Assembly: GCF_021532625.1 (NCBI RefSeq)
Contig: NZ_JAKGAR010000002.1
Coordinates: 744,001-808,000, forward strand
Source: Octadecabacter algicola
Lineage (GTDB): Bacteria; Pseudomonadota; Alphaproteobacteria; Rhodobacterales; Rhodobacteraceae
DNA length: 64,000 nucleotides
Reading direction: 5' to 3'
Part shown: positions 17,336 to 25,714 of the stretch, one piece after another
Layout of the letters: each line of letters begins with the position of its first letter
Numbering within the stretch: the first letter of the stretch is position 1
Notes under the pieces: model-generated
What the model was told of the DNA's origin: nothing
What the model saw: the letters and a program-made list of their open reading frames with translations, nothing else
Databases searched by the model: none
Made by a program: the position numbers and the translations under genes

Positions 17336-18754
17336 ATGACAAACACCACAGGATACCCACGTGATCTGACGGGCTACGGACCAAAAGCAACTTCGGCAAG
17401 CTGGCCGGACGGGGCGCGAATTGCCGTTCAAATTGTCCTTAATTATGAAGAGGGTGGTGAGAACAACATCCTGCACGGGGACCCCGCGTCTGAGGCGTTC
17501 TTGTCCGAGATTGTGGGCGCCGCGGCATGGCCAGACCAGCGCCACGCGAACATGGAATCGATCTATGAATACGGTGCGCGGGCCGGTTTTTGGCGGTTGC
17601 ACCGTATCCTGAATCACCTTCCGGTTACGGTCTACGGCGTCGCGACAGCCCTTGCCCGTGCGCCTGAACAGGTCAAAGCGATGCAAGAAGCCGGGTGGGA
17701 GATTGCGTCTCATGGTCTGAAATGGATCGAACACAAAGACATGCCCGAAGACGAAGAACGTGCGCAGATCGCCGAAGCGGTGCGTTTGCACACCGAAGTC
17801 ACGGGGTCCGCACCGAGAGGATGGTACACGGGGCGATCAAGCGAAAACACGATCCGTCTGGCGGCGGAAACGGGGCAATTCAAATATGTCGCGGATGCTT
17901 ATGCGGATGATCTGCCCTATTGGTCAGAGTTCGAAGACCGCGACCAATTGATTGTGCCCTATACTTTGGATTGTAACGACATGCGGTTTGCAACGCCGCA
18001 AGGGTTCAACTCTGGCACGCAGTTTTTCGATTATCTCAAGGCAACCTTTGATGTTCTTTATGCAGAAGGCGCCGACGGTCAGGCCAAGATGATGTCGTTG
18101 GGCCTGCATTGTCGTCTTGTTGGCCGTCCGGGACGTGCGCAAGCGTTGCAGCAGTTTATTGAGTACGCAAACAGCCATGAGGGTGTTTGGTTCGCCACGC
18201 GCGAAGAGATTGCCGATCACTGGGCCTCAACGCATCCACATAAACGTTGGGATCGCCCATCTCAGATGGACCACGGCGAATTCGTTACAGCCTTTGGCGG
18301 GATTTTTGAACATTCGGCATGGATAGCGGATCGTGCCTTTGGGCTAGACCTCGGTCCGACCCATGACACGGCTGCGGGCGTGCATTCGGCGCTTTGTCGG
18401 ATGTTTCGCAGCGCCACCCGTGATGAACGGCTTAGTGTGTTGGTCGCACACCCGGACCTTGCCGGAAAGCTCGCGGCTGCGGGGCGTTTGACTGCTGAAA
18501 GCACCGCCGAGCAAGCAGGCGCTGGGCTGGATGCGCTTACGGATGACGAACGCGAGATGTTTCAAGCGTTGAACTCGCAATACGTCGCCAAACATGGGTT
18601 CCCGTTTATCATTGCCGTGCGTGATCACAACAAAGACAGCATTGCAGCCGCATTCCACGCGCGGATCGAGCATGACACCGAGACAGAGTTTGAAACGGCA
18701 TGCCGTCAGGTGGAGCGTATTGCTGAATTCCGCCTGCTGGATCATTTCGCATGA
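17336..18754 (+). CDS. puuE: Fused allantoinase (PuuE) / OHCU decarboxylase (UraD)
   Basis: A 472-residue two-domain protein. Residues about 1-305 are a polysaccharide-deacetylase-like allantoinase of the PuuE type (YPRDLTGYG at the start, NYEEGGE, SHGLKWIEH). Residues about 310-470 are an OHCU decarboxylase, with PFIIAVRDH near the C-terminus as its marker. One polypeptide thus makes S-allantoin from OHCU and opens it to allantoate. The stop overlaps the allA start by 4 bases. Confidence 0.93.
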   Translation: MTNTTGYPRDLTGYGPKATSASWPDGARIAVQIVLNYEEGGENNILHGDPASEAFLSEIVGAAAWPDQRHANMESIYEYGARAGFWRLHRILNHLPVTVYGVATALARAPEQVKAMQEAGWEIASHGLKWIEHKDMPEDEERAQIAEAVRLHTEVTGSAPRGWYTGRSSENTIRLAAETGQFKYVADAYADDLPYWSEFEDRDQLIVPYTLDCNDMRFATPQGFNSGTQFFDYLKATFDVLYAEGADGQAKMMSLGLHCRLVGRPGRAQALQQFIEYANSHEGVWFATREEIADHWASTHPHKRWDRPSQMDHGEFVTAFGGIFEHSAWIADRAFGLDLGPTHDTAAGVHSALCRMFRSATRDERLSVLVAHPDLAGKLAAAGRLTAESTAEQAGAGLDALTDDEREMFQALNSQYVAKHGFPFIIAVRDHNKDSIAAAFHARIEHDTETEFETACRQVERIAEFRLLDHFA

Positions 18755-19233
18755 CACTGATATCGCCACAGCCCCTTTCGGCGGATGCCTTCGCCCCATT
18801 CGGAGACGTGCTGGACTGCTCTGGCGAACCTGACAAGATGATCAATCAAGGGATGTGCGGACGCTATCATGACCGCGCTGGATTGGACGTTGCTGACGGT
18901 CAAGCTGGCATCAGCCTGTTCAATGCACAGCCGTGCAGCTTTCCATACAAACTGGACATGATGGAACGTCATCCGTTGGGCACCCAAGCGTTCATTCCGA
19001 TGACGCAACACCCGTTTCTGGTGATCGTCGCCAAAGATTTGGACGGCGCGCCGGATCAACCGGAAGCGTTCCTGACCACCGCAGGACAAGGCGTTAATTA
19101 CCATCGTAACGTCTGGCACGGTGTATTGACGCCGCTGCATGCTCCGGGGCTGTTTGCTGTCGTTGACCGCATCGGGGCGGGCGACAATCTACAAGAATAC
19201 TGGTTCGACGATCCCTATATCGTTGCGCCGTAA
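18751..19233 (+). CDS. allA: Ureidoglycolate lyase
   Basis: A 160-residue enzyme of the AllA family, with FAPFGDVLD near the start, NYHRNVWHGVL and FAVVDRIG. It splits S-ureidoglycolate into glyoxylate and urea and so ends the ureide pathway. It is translationally coupled to puuE (ATGA overlap) and followed 56 bases later by the permease gene. The glyoxylate produced is the substrate of the beta-hydroxyaspartate cycle, whose genes follow on the other strand. Confidence 0.93.
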   Translation: MTLISPQPLSADAFAPFGDVLDCSGEPDKMINQGMCGRYHDRAGLDVADGQAGISLFNAQPCSFPYKLDMMERHPLGTQAFIPMTQHPFLVIVAKDLDGAPDQPEAFLTTAGQGVNYHRNVWHGVLTPLHAPGLFAVVDRIGAGDNLQEYWFDDPYIVAP

Positions 19234-19289
19234 AAAAGCCCGCAAAGACGGGTGTCACAATAAAAAATGAATATAAAGGGACGAAGACA

Positions 19290-20600
19290 ATGACGACGAC
19301 AGACTATTCAAACCCGAACACCACGCCGCCTTTGGCGCAAGCGGTGCCACTCGGGCTTCAACACGTATTGGCGATGTTCGCCTCTAATGTAACGCCATCT
19401 ATTATTGTTGCCGGGGCCGCAGGTTTGGCCTTTGGTGGACCAGAACAGATTTATCTGATCCAGATGGCCATGTTGTTTGCGGGTATTGCTACGTTGTTCC
19501 AAACGGTCGGTATCGGCCCGATTGGTTCACGGCTGCCGATTATGCAGGGTACGAGTTTTGCCTTTGTTGGTGTTCTCGCCGGTGTCGCAGCAACCATGGG
19601 CCTCAGTGTTGCTTTGACGGCGTGTATTATCGGTGGCGTAGTCCACTTTTGCCTTGGCGCAGTGATCAAGAACCTGCGTTGGTTGTTCCCACCGCTTGTG
19701 ACGGGCCTCGTGATTTTGGCAATCGGTCTTTACCTCATCCCCGTTGCGATCAAATACGCGGCTGGTGGTGCGGCGGATTTCCAGATGGCCGCTGAAAGCT
19801 TTGGTTCGCTTAAGCACTGGTCTGTTGCGTTGACTGTTATTGTCGTGTCCTTGCTGGTGAAGTTCTTCACCAAAGGGACATTGTCGGCATCCGGTATTTT
19901 GATTGGCCTACTGGCGGGGTACGCCTTGGCATTCGCGCTTGGCATGGTGAACTTTGACGCTGTTGGTAAAGCGTCTTGGATCACAGCTATTTCCCCTCTG
20001 CCTTATGGGTTCGAGTTCAACCTTGGTGCCGTTATCGCGGTAACTCTGATCTCAATTGTGTCTGCGATCGAAACCGTTGGCGATGCGTCGGCAACTGCAA
20101 AAGCGGGCGCTGGGCGTAATGCTACAGACGAAGAGATTGCTGGTGCGACTTATGCGGATGGTTTGGGCACTGCGGTTGCTGGTGTTTTTGGTGGTCTGCC
20201 AAACACGTCCTTTAGCCAGAACGTCGGGATCGTCGGCATGACGGGCATCATGTCCCGCCACGTGGTGACGATTGCGGGTATTATCATGATCATCTGTGGT
20301 CTGGTCCCGAAAATCGGCGCTGTCATCGCTTCCATGCCTTTGCCTGTTCTGGGCGGCGGCGTGATCGTGATGTTTGGTATGGTGGCTTCTGCCGGCTTGA
20401 ACATGTTGACTGAGGTCAAAATGAACCGCCGCAACATGATCATCATTGCGGTGTCACTTGCATTTGGTCTGGGTCTGAACCTTGTACCAACAGCAGTTCA
20501 GTACCTGCCAGGTACTCTTAAAGTGCTGGCAACGTCCGCTGTAGCGCCGACTGCGGTTATGGCTGTGATCCTGAACCTGATCCTGCCACAAGAAGACTAA
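19290..20600 (+). CDS. NCS2 family xanthine/urate permease
   Basis: A 436-residue membrane transporter of the nucleobase-cation symporter-2 family, with about 12-14 hydrophobic segments. Typical signatures are QHVLAMFASNVTPSI at the start, MQGTSFAFVG, the substrate-site SAIETVGD, and GGLPNTSFSQNVG in the second half. In this operon it most likely imports urate or xanthine. The exact specificity cannot be read from the sequence. A strong terminator follows. Confidence 0.92.
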   Translation: MTTTDYSNPNTTPPLAQAVPLGLQHVLAMFASNVTPSIIVAGAAGLAFGGPEQIYLIQMAMLFAGIATLFQTVGIGPIGSRLPIMQGTSFAFVGVLAGVAATMGLSVALTACIIGGVVHFCLGAVIKNLRWLFPPLVTGLVILAIGLYLIPVAIKYAAGGAADFQMAAESFGSLKHWSVALTVIVVSLLVKFFTKGTLSASGILIGLLAGYALAFALGMVNFDAVGKASWITAISPLPYGFEFNLGAVIAVTLISIVSAIETVGDASATAKAGAGRNATDEEIAGATYADGLGTAVAGVFGGLPNTSFSQNVGIVGMTGIMSRHVVTIAGIIMIICGLVPKIGAVIASMPLPVLGGGVIVMFGMVASAGLNMLTEVKMNRRNMIIIAVSLAFGLGLNLVPTAVQYLPGTLKVLATSAVAPTAVMAVILNLILPQED

Positions 20601-20624
20601 GACGCGACTTAGCCAAGACATGAG

Positions 20625-20656
20625 AAAGGCCCCTGCATTCCTGCGGGGGCCTTTTT
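20625..20656 (+). terminator. Intrinsic terminator after the purine permease gene
   Basis: A stem GGCCCCTGCA paired with TGCGGGGGCC around a short loop, flanked by AAA and TTTTT, so it can act on both strands between the converging permease and bhcD genes. Confidence 0.85.
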
Positions 20657-20670
20657 CGTTTTAAGCGTAA

Positions 20671-21636
20671 TTAAAAGTCGACTTCGGTTCCGATCCCTTT
20701 GGCTTTGGCGATCTCAACAATCGACGCTGCCACCGCGAGGTCTTGGAGGCCCACACCGGTACCATCGAACAACGTGATTTCTCTGTCCGAGCTACGCCCA
20801 GAATGTGTGCCGTTAATAACCGCGCCAATCTCGGAGATGTCGTCGTGGGTTCTAGCACCGCTTGCGATTGCGTGCTGAGCCTCACCCAAGGTGACGGATT
20901 GCGCGACCTCGTCGGTGAAAACCGTGGCTTTAGCAACGAGGTCCACATCGCATTCCTGTTTTCCGACTGTATCGGTGCCCATGCACGCGACGTGTGTGCC
21001 GTCGCTGATATGCGCAGCACCAAACACCGGAGAAAAGACCGACGTGATGGAAATCACCACGTCAGCGGCCTGCATCCCATCCAAGGTCACGGCTTCAAAC
21101 GGAAGGTCGAATTCTGCAGCGACTTCGGCCAAGCTGGCCAGCCGATCAGGGCTGCGGTTCCACGCGATTACTTTTTCAAACGGGTGCGTTTCCAAAGCCG
21201 CTCGCAATTGGAATTTTGCTTGATGGCCCGCACCGATCATCCCCATGACTTTGCTATCCTTACGGGCAAGGTGCTTAATCGAGACCGATGACGCGGCGGC
21301 CGTGCGCAGGGCTGTTAGCAGATTGCCCCCGACCATTGCGGCGACCTTACCTGTGTCGGGGTCAAACAGAAAAACGGTGGACTGGTGATTGATCAACCCG
21401 CGTCGTTCCATGTTGTGGGGCCAATAGCCACCCGCCTTTAGGCCAAGCGACTTGCCCTTTCCATCAAAGCCACCTTTGAACCCATACAGGGCCTCTTCGT
21501 GGCCAATGGCTTCGCGGATAACAGGGAAGTTGTAGGCATCCCCCGCTGCCATGGCAGCAAAGACGTTCTCGACAGCGTCAAATGCAGCCTCACGGGTCAG
21601 TATGTCGGCAATTGCCGTTTCTGGAACGATATACAT
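20671..21636 (-). CDS. bhcD: Iminosuccinate reductase (ornithine cyclodeaminase/mu-crystallin family)
   Basis: A 321-residue protein of the ornithine cyclodeaminase/mu-crystallin family with an NAD(P)-binding GMIGAGHQAKFQL motif and the N-terminal LKAGGYWPHN region. In Paracoccus denitrificans this family member, BhcD, reduces iminosuccinate to L-aspartate in the beta-hydroxyaspartate cycle. The assignment relies on its position after the bhcC- and bhcB-like genes in the known order; alone it could be annotated as an ornithine cyclodeaminase. It lies 9 bases after bhcC. Confidence 0.85.
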   Translation of the reverse strand: MYIVPETAIADILTREAAFDAVENVFAAMAAGDAYNFPVIREAIGHEEALYGFKGGFDGKGKSLGLKAGGYWPHNMERRGLINHQSTVFLFDPDTGKVAAMVGGNLLTALRTAAASSVSIKHLARKDSKVMGMIGAGHQAKFQLRAALETHPFEKVIAWNRSPDRLASLAEVAAEFDLPFEAVTLDGMQAADVVISITSVFSPVFGAAHISDGTHVACMGTDTVGKQECDVDLVAKATVFTDEVAQSVTLGEAQHAIASGARTHDDISEIGAVINGTHSGRSSDREITLFDGTGVGLQDLAVAASIVEIAKAKGIGTEVDF

Positions 21637-21645
21637 CGGTTTTCC

Positions 21646-22803
21646 TTAGTAGGCTTTGCCGCGTGCGCTGACGGGCCAGACGGTTTCGACCTTGCCGTTG
21701 CGCACGCCCACATACCAATCATGGACGTTGCAGGTCGGATCACAGTGGCCGGGAACAAGACGTAGTTTGTCGTTCACCTTTAGCGCACCGCTTGGGTCAC
21801 CAACGACGCCGTGTTCGTCGCTGCACTTGAGGTATTCAACGTCATCGCGCCCATAGATGGTCGGCAAACCACTATCCACTGACTGTGCCTTAAGGCCAGC
21901 ATCCACGATGGCTTTGTCGGCTTTGGAATGGCTCATCACTGTGGTCAGAATGAACAGCGCGTTCTCCCATTCACCTTGGTCGATCCGGTTGCCGTTTTCA
22001 TCAAGGATGCGGCCATAATCCGCATCCATAAACGCGTAGGACCCACATTGAAGTTCGTTGTAAACGCCTGATCCCGTTTCAAAGTAGTAGGATCCCGTGC
22101 CGCCTCCGCCAACAATGTCGCATTCCAACCCGTTGGATTTTAGCCCTTGAACGGCATCCGCGACCTGCGCAATCGCAACGTCGAGCTTTTCTTTACGGTC
22201 CGCATAAAGATCCATGTGTTGCATTGCGCCTTGATAGGCTTGGATGCCCGCAAATTTCAGACCCGCGGCCGAGTTGATCAGTTTGGCGATGTTAACCACG
22301 TCTTGCGTGGTGCTAACGCCACAGCGTCCCGCGCCACAGTCTATTTCAACGAGGGCTTCTATTTCATTACCAGCCGCCACAGCCGCAACAGACAGGGCGG
22401 CGACGTTTTCAGGATCGTCCACACAGACCAATACACGGCAGCCGTGTCTTGGCATCTCGGCAAGGCGCTTAATCTTGGCGGGTTCGGTGACTTGGTTAGA
22501 TACCATTACGTCCTTGATGCCACCACGGGCAAAGACTTCCGCCTCGGATACCTTTTGACAGCACACGCCAATGGCAGCGCCCATGTCTTGTTGGAGTTTC
22601 AAAACATCGACGGATTTGTGCATCTTGCCGTGGGCGCGGTGTCGCATACCATGAGATGTCGCGTAATCGCCCATCTTTTTCACGTTGCGTTCCAGCGCAT
22701 CAAGGTCGAGCACGAGGCAAGGCGTTTGAATGTCTGCTTCGTCCATGCCGGGTTTTGCGGGGATATCGTAGCCAACTTCGTAGTCGTCAAAATTCGTGGT
22801 CAT
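21646..22803 (-). CDS. bhcC: Beta-hydroxyaspartate aldolase (D-threonine-aldolase type)
   Basis: A 385-residue PLP enzyme of the alanine-racemase-like D-threonine aldolase family. The N-terminal HGKMHKS segment contains the probable PLP lysine, and the C-terminal PGHCDPTCNVHDW contains metal-binding His and Cys. In the beta-hydroxyaspartate cycle it condenses glycine with glyoxylate to 3-hydroxyaspartate. The ATG at 22803 is chosen: the upstream extension would run into bhcB. It is 11 bases from bhcB and 9 from bhcD. Confidence 0.87.
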   Translation of the reverse strand: MTTNFDDYEVGYDIPAKPGMDEADIQTPCLVLDLDALERNVKKMGDYATSHGMRHRAHGKMHKSVDVLKLQQDMGAAIGVCCQKVSEAEVFARGGIKDVMVSNQVTEPAKIKRLAEMPRHGCRVLVCVDDPENVAALSVAAVAAGNEIEALVEIDCGAGRCGVSTTQDVVNIAKLINSAAGLKFAGIQAYQGAMQHMDLYADRKEKLDVAIAQVADAVQGLKSNGLECDIVGGGGTGSYYFETGSGVYNELQCGSYAFMDADYGRILDENGNRIDQGEWENALFILTTVMSHSKADKAIVDAGLKAQSVDSGLPTIYGRDDVEYLKCSDEHGVVGDPSGALKVNDKLRLVPGHCDPTCNVHDWYVGVRNGKVETVWPVSARGKAY

Positions 22804-22814
22804 TGCTATGCCTT

Positions 22815-23765
22815 TCACGTGAGCCATGGCAGCGCGTCGAGATCGACATTACCGCCTGTGATGATGATACCGACGCGCTTACCCGCGAAACGGTCTTTGT
22901 TTTTCAGGAGTGTGGCGAGGGGCACAGCGCTGCTGGCCTCCATTACGATCCGAAGGTGCTTCCACGTCAGTTTCATCGCGTCGATGATGTCTTGCTCAGA
23001 CGCCGTGAGGATATCGGTGACGTGGTTGGACACGAAATGCCATGTCAAATCCTTGAGAGGCACCAAGAGCCCGTCTGCAATGGTCTTGGGTGCGTCGTCA
23101 GCAATAATGTGACCCGCTTTGAAGCTGCGGTAGGCATCATCGGCTTGTTCGGGTTCTGCAGCGATGATCTGCACTTCGGGGGCTTGGGTGGACAGTGTCA
23201 GGCAGGTGCCTGAAATCATGCCACCACCGCCGATCGGGGCCATCACGATGTCCAACCCATCGGTTTGTTCCATAAACTCGCGGGCGCAGGTGCCTTGGCC
23301 CGCAATGACGCGAGGGTCGTTGTAAGGGTGAACGAAATCGCCGCCTGTTTGGGCCTGCACCTTGGCGAAGGTTTCTTCGCGTGACGTTGTAGACGGTTCG
23401 CATTCGGTGATTTTGCCACCGTAACGAGCGACTGTGTCTTTCTTGGCTTGCGGGGCAGTGCGCGGCATCACGACGTTGCAAGGAATGCCGCGCAGGCTGG
23501 CCGCATAGCTGAGGCAGGAGGCGTGGTTGCCAGATGAGTGGGTCGCAACGCCGAGCTTTGCCTGTTCGTCGTCTAACCCAAATATCGCGTTGGACGCACC
23601 ACGAACCTTAAACGCGCCCGGGGTTTGAAAGTTCTCGCATTTAAAAAACAGCTCAGCGCCCGTCAATTCGTTGAGAAACTCGGACGTACGGATGGGGGTG
23701 CGGTGGATGTGGGGTGCTATCCGGTCATGGGCATCCAGCATGTTCTGGTAGGTGGGAATATACAT
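22815..23765 (-). CDS. bhcB: Beta-hydroxyaspartate dehydratase (serine/threonine dehydratase family)
   Basis: A 316-residue fold-II PLP enzyme. The PLP lysine lies in TPGAFKVRGA, the phosphate-binding loop in SSGNHASCLS, and a glycine-rich loop in PIGGGGMISG. As BhcB it dehydrates erythro-3-hydroxyaspartate to iminosuccinate. Alone it would be called a threonine dehydratase; the assignment rests on the bhcC and bhcD neighbours and the divergent IclR gene. It is first in the operon here, where bhcA would be expected. The ATG at 23765 is preferred to an in-frame start 21 bases upstream. Confidence 0.85.
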   Translation of the reverse strand: MYIPTYQNMLDAHDRIAPHIHRTPIRTSEFLNELTGAELFFKCENFQTPGAFKVRGASNAIFGLDDEQAKLGVATHSSGNHASCLSYAASLRGIPCNVVMPRTAPQAKKDTVARYGGKITECEPSTTSREETFAKVQAQTGGDFVHPYNDPRVIAGQGTCAREFMEQTDGLDIVMAPIGGGGMISGTCLTLSTQAPEVQIIAAEPEQADDAYRSFKAGHIIADDAPKTIADGLLVPLKDLTWHFVSNHVTDILTASEQDIIDAMKLTWKHLRIVMEASSAVPLATLLKNKDRFAGKRVGIIITGGNVDLDALPWLT

Positions 23766-23905
23766 GAGGCGTCCTCGATTTGGCATTTAGCGAGCTGATG
23801 CAATAGTCGTAGTGGGCCGTGCCCTTTAGGGCAATTTTTTCGGTTCTGACGTCTTTATGAAGGGGTTTTGTAAAATTCACATACTTGTCAGAGGTTTACA
23901 TTTTT

Positions 23906-23933
23906 CATATATTGAAAAATATTTTCAAATATG
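23906..23933. promoter_or_regulatory. Candidate BhcR operator
   Basis: A 28-base imperfect dyad, CATATATTGAAAA and TTTTCAAATATG, in the bhcB-bhcR divergent gap, ending 8 bases before the bhcR ATG. The location and symmetry fit autoregulation by an IclR-type dimer. It is assigned by position only. Confidence 0.4.
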
Positions 23934-23941
23934 AGCGGTCT

Positions 23942-24799
23942 ATGTCAAAAGAACATCACGCATCGCCGTCTGCTTCGAAATCTCGTGCGCGGGGACGGCC
24001 CAAAGCATGGGACGATAAATCTGCACAAAACACGATCAAGTCGTTGGATCGCGCGCTCGACGTGTTGGCGCGTCTCGGTGATCTAGAAGAAGCGACGTTG
24101 AGCGAACTGGCCAGCGATTTGAACCAATCTCCGGCCACCATTTATCGCGTGCTGACGACTTATCTTGCCCATGATTTCGTGAGTTTTGATGAGCCCCGAC
24201 AAGTATGGGCTATTGGTGCAGGGGCGTTTTTGACTGGCGCAAAATTCATGCGCAACACCTCGATCATCGAACGCGCGCGCCCCCATTTGCGCCGCCTGAT
24301 GGAAGCCACCGGTGAAACCGCAAACCTTGGCGTGCCAAAAGAAACCGATGTGCTGTTCTTGGGGCAGGCCGAAACGCACCATGCGGTTCGCGCTTTCTTT
24401 GCGCCAGGGACGTTGTCACCGATGCACGCGTCCGGAATTGGCAAGGCGCTGTTGGCTGAGTGGCCGGAGCGTCAGGTTGCGGCGATGGTCGAAAATGGCG
24501 ATCTGGAACGGTTTACCGATCATACATTGACGCAATTGGACAGGCTTTCTTCTGATTTGAAAGCAACAAAGACACGAGGCTATTCTATTGATGCAGAAGA
24601 GAAAAACGTTGGAATGCGCTGTATCGCGGCCCCTGTTTTTGATGTGACAGGCGCACCGGTTGCAGGGCTCTCAATCTCAGGGCCTGTAGCGCGGATCACC
24701 AAGGAGAGAATTGCGATCATTGGACAGCAAGTGCGCCATGAGGCAGATGCTTTGACCCAAGCGTTGGGTGGGGCGGTTACTGACCGCCGTGGTGCCTAA
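23942..24799 (+). CDS. bhcR: IclR family regulator of the beta-hydroxyaspartate cycle
   Basis: A 285-residue IclR-type regulator. An N-terminal basic arm (SKSRARGRPKAWDD) is followed by a winged helix (residues about 35-95: SLDRALDVLARLG, ATLSELASDLNQSPATIYRVL) and an effector domain ending with ISGPVARIT. In Paracoccus denitrificans the divergent IclR gene, BhcR, controls the bhc operon in response to glyoxylate. The arrangement here is the same. The ATG at 23942 fits better than an in-frame start 57 bases upstream, which lies within the AT-rich dyad. It overlaps the end of allE by 4 bases. Confidence 0.87.
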   Translation: MSKEHHASPSASKSRARGRPKAWDDKSAQNTIKSLDRALDVLARLGDLEEATLSELASDLNQSPATIYRVLTTYLAHDFVSFDEPRQVWAIGAGAFLTGAKFMRNTSIIERARPHLRRLMEATGETANLGVPKETDVLFLGQAETHHAVRAFFAPGTLSPMHASGIGKALLAEWPERQVAAMVENGDLERFTDHTLTQLDRLSSDLKATKTRGYSIDAEEKNVGMRCIAAPVFDVTGAPVAGLSISGPVARITKERIAIIGQQVRHEADALTQALGGAVTDRRGA

Positions 24800-25614
24800 A
24801 GCCCAGGGTGACGGTTCACGTCTTTATACAACAGATACCGGAACGGACCGGGGCCGCCCGTGTAACAGGCCTGTGGGCAGAAGGCGCGCAGCCACATGAA
24901 ATCGCCAGCCTCAACTTCGACCCAGTCGTTGTTGAGGTTATAGACCGCCTTGCCCTGCAACACATAAAGCCCGTGTTCCATGACGTGGGTTTCCAAGAAC
25001 GGGATCACGCCGCCGGGTTGAAAGGTGACAATCGTAACGGCCATGTCATGGCGCATATCTGACGGGTCCACGAACCGTGTGGTCCCCCATGCCTCGTTGG
25101 TGTCTGGCATATAATTAGGTTCAACGTCGGCGTCATTGGTCACAAGGGCAGGCGGGGCGTCGATCCCGTCCACCCATTCATAGGCCTTGCGAATCCAATG
25201 GAACCGGCAGGCCGTGTCGGTGTCATTCTTGAACGACCACTCCGCCGTGACGGGGATATAGGCGTAACTGCCTTCGCTAAGGGTATGACTGGTGCCATCA
25301 ATCGTAAGCGTCGCGCCACCTTCGACAACAAACAAAACAGCCTGCGCCTCGGCGTCCGTGTCGGGCTTGTCGGAGCCACCACCGGGTGCGACTTCGACGA
25401 TGTACTGGCTGAATGTTTCGGCAAATCCTGACAAGGGGCGCGCCAATACCCAAGCACGCGTTTTGTCCCAGAACGGCAGGTTGCTGGTCACGATGTCACG
25501 CATCGTGCCTTTAGGAATGACAGCGTAACTTTCCGTAAACGTCGCGCGGTCGGTCAATAGCTGGGTCTGCGGCGGGTGGCCGCCACGTGGTGCGTAATAT
25601 GTGGGTTTTGTCAT
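24796..25614 (-). CDS. allE: (S)-ureidoglycine aminohydrolase
   Basis: A 272-residue double-cupin protein of the YlbA/UGlyAH type, starting TKPTYYAPRGGHP. Metal-site residues are visible in the second cupin (FLETHVMEHGLYVLQG). It releases ammonia from S-ureidoglycine and yields S-ureidoglycolate, the AllA substrate. The ATG at 25614 has AGAGGT upstream, and the extension before it looks non-coding. It belongs to urate catabolism but is separated from allA by the bhc genes. The enzyme that makes ureidoglycine from allantoate is not in the window. Confidence 0.9.
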   Translation of the reverse strand: MTKPTYYAPRGGHPPQTQLLTDRATFTESYAVIPKGTMRDIVTSNLPFWDKTRAWVLARPLSGFAETFSQYIVEVAPGGGSDKPDTDAEAQAVLFVVEGGATLTIDGTSHTLSEGSYAYIPVTAEWSFKNDTDTACRFHWIRKAYEWVDGIDAPPALVTNDADVEPNYMPDTNEAWGTTRFVDPSDMRHDMAVTIVTFQPGGVIPFLETHVMEHGLYVLQGKAVYNLNNDWVEVEAGDFMWLRAFCPQACYTGGPGPFRYLLYKDVNRHPGL

Positions 25615-25714
25615 ACCTCTAGGATAAAGACCCTTTGCCTGCGGCCAAGGCCCAAACACACCACAACACTCGTTTGAAAAGATTGATAATACGAGCGCGC
25701 CGCGCTGCGCTGAT

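Noticed and set aside
20671-22803. Calling these genes ornithine cyclodeaminase and D-threonine aldolase
   Set aside because: The order with a threonine-dehydratase-like gene and divergent IclR regulator matches the beta-hydroxyaspartate cycle better.
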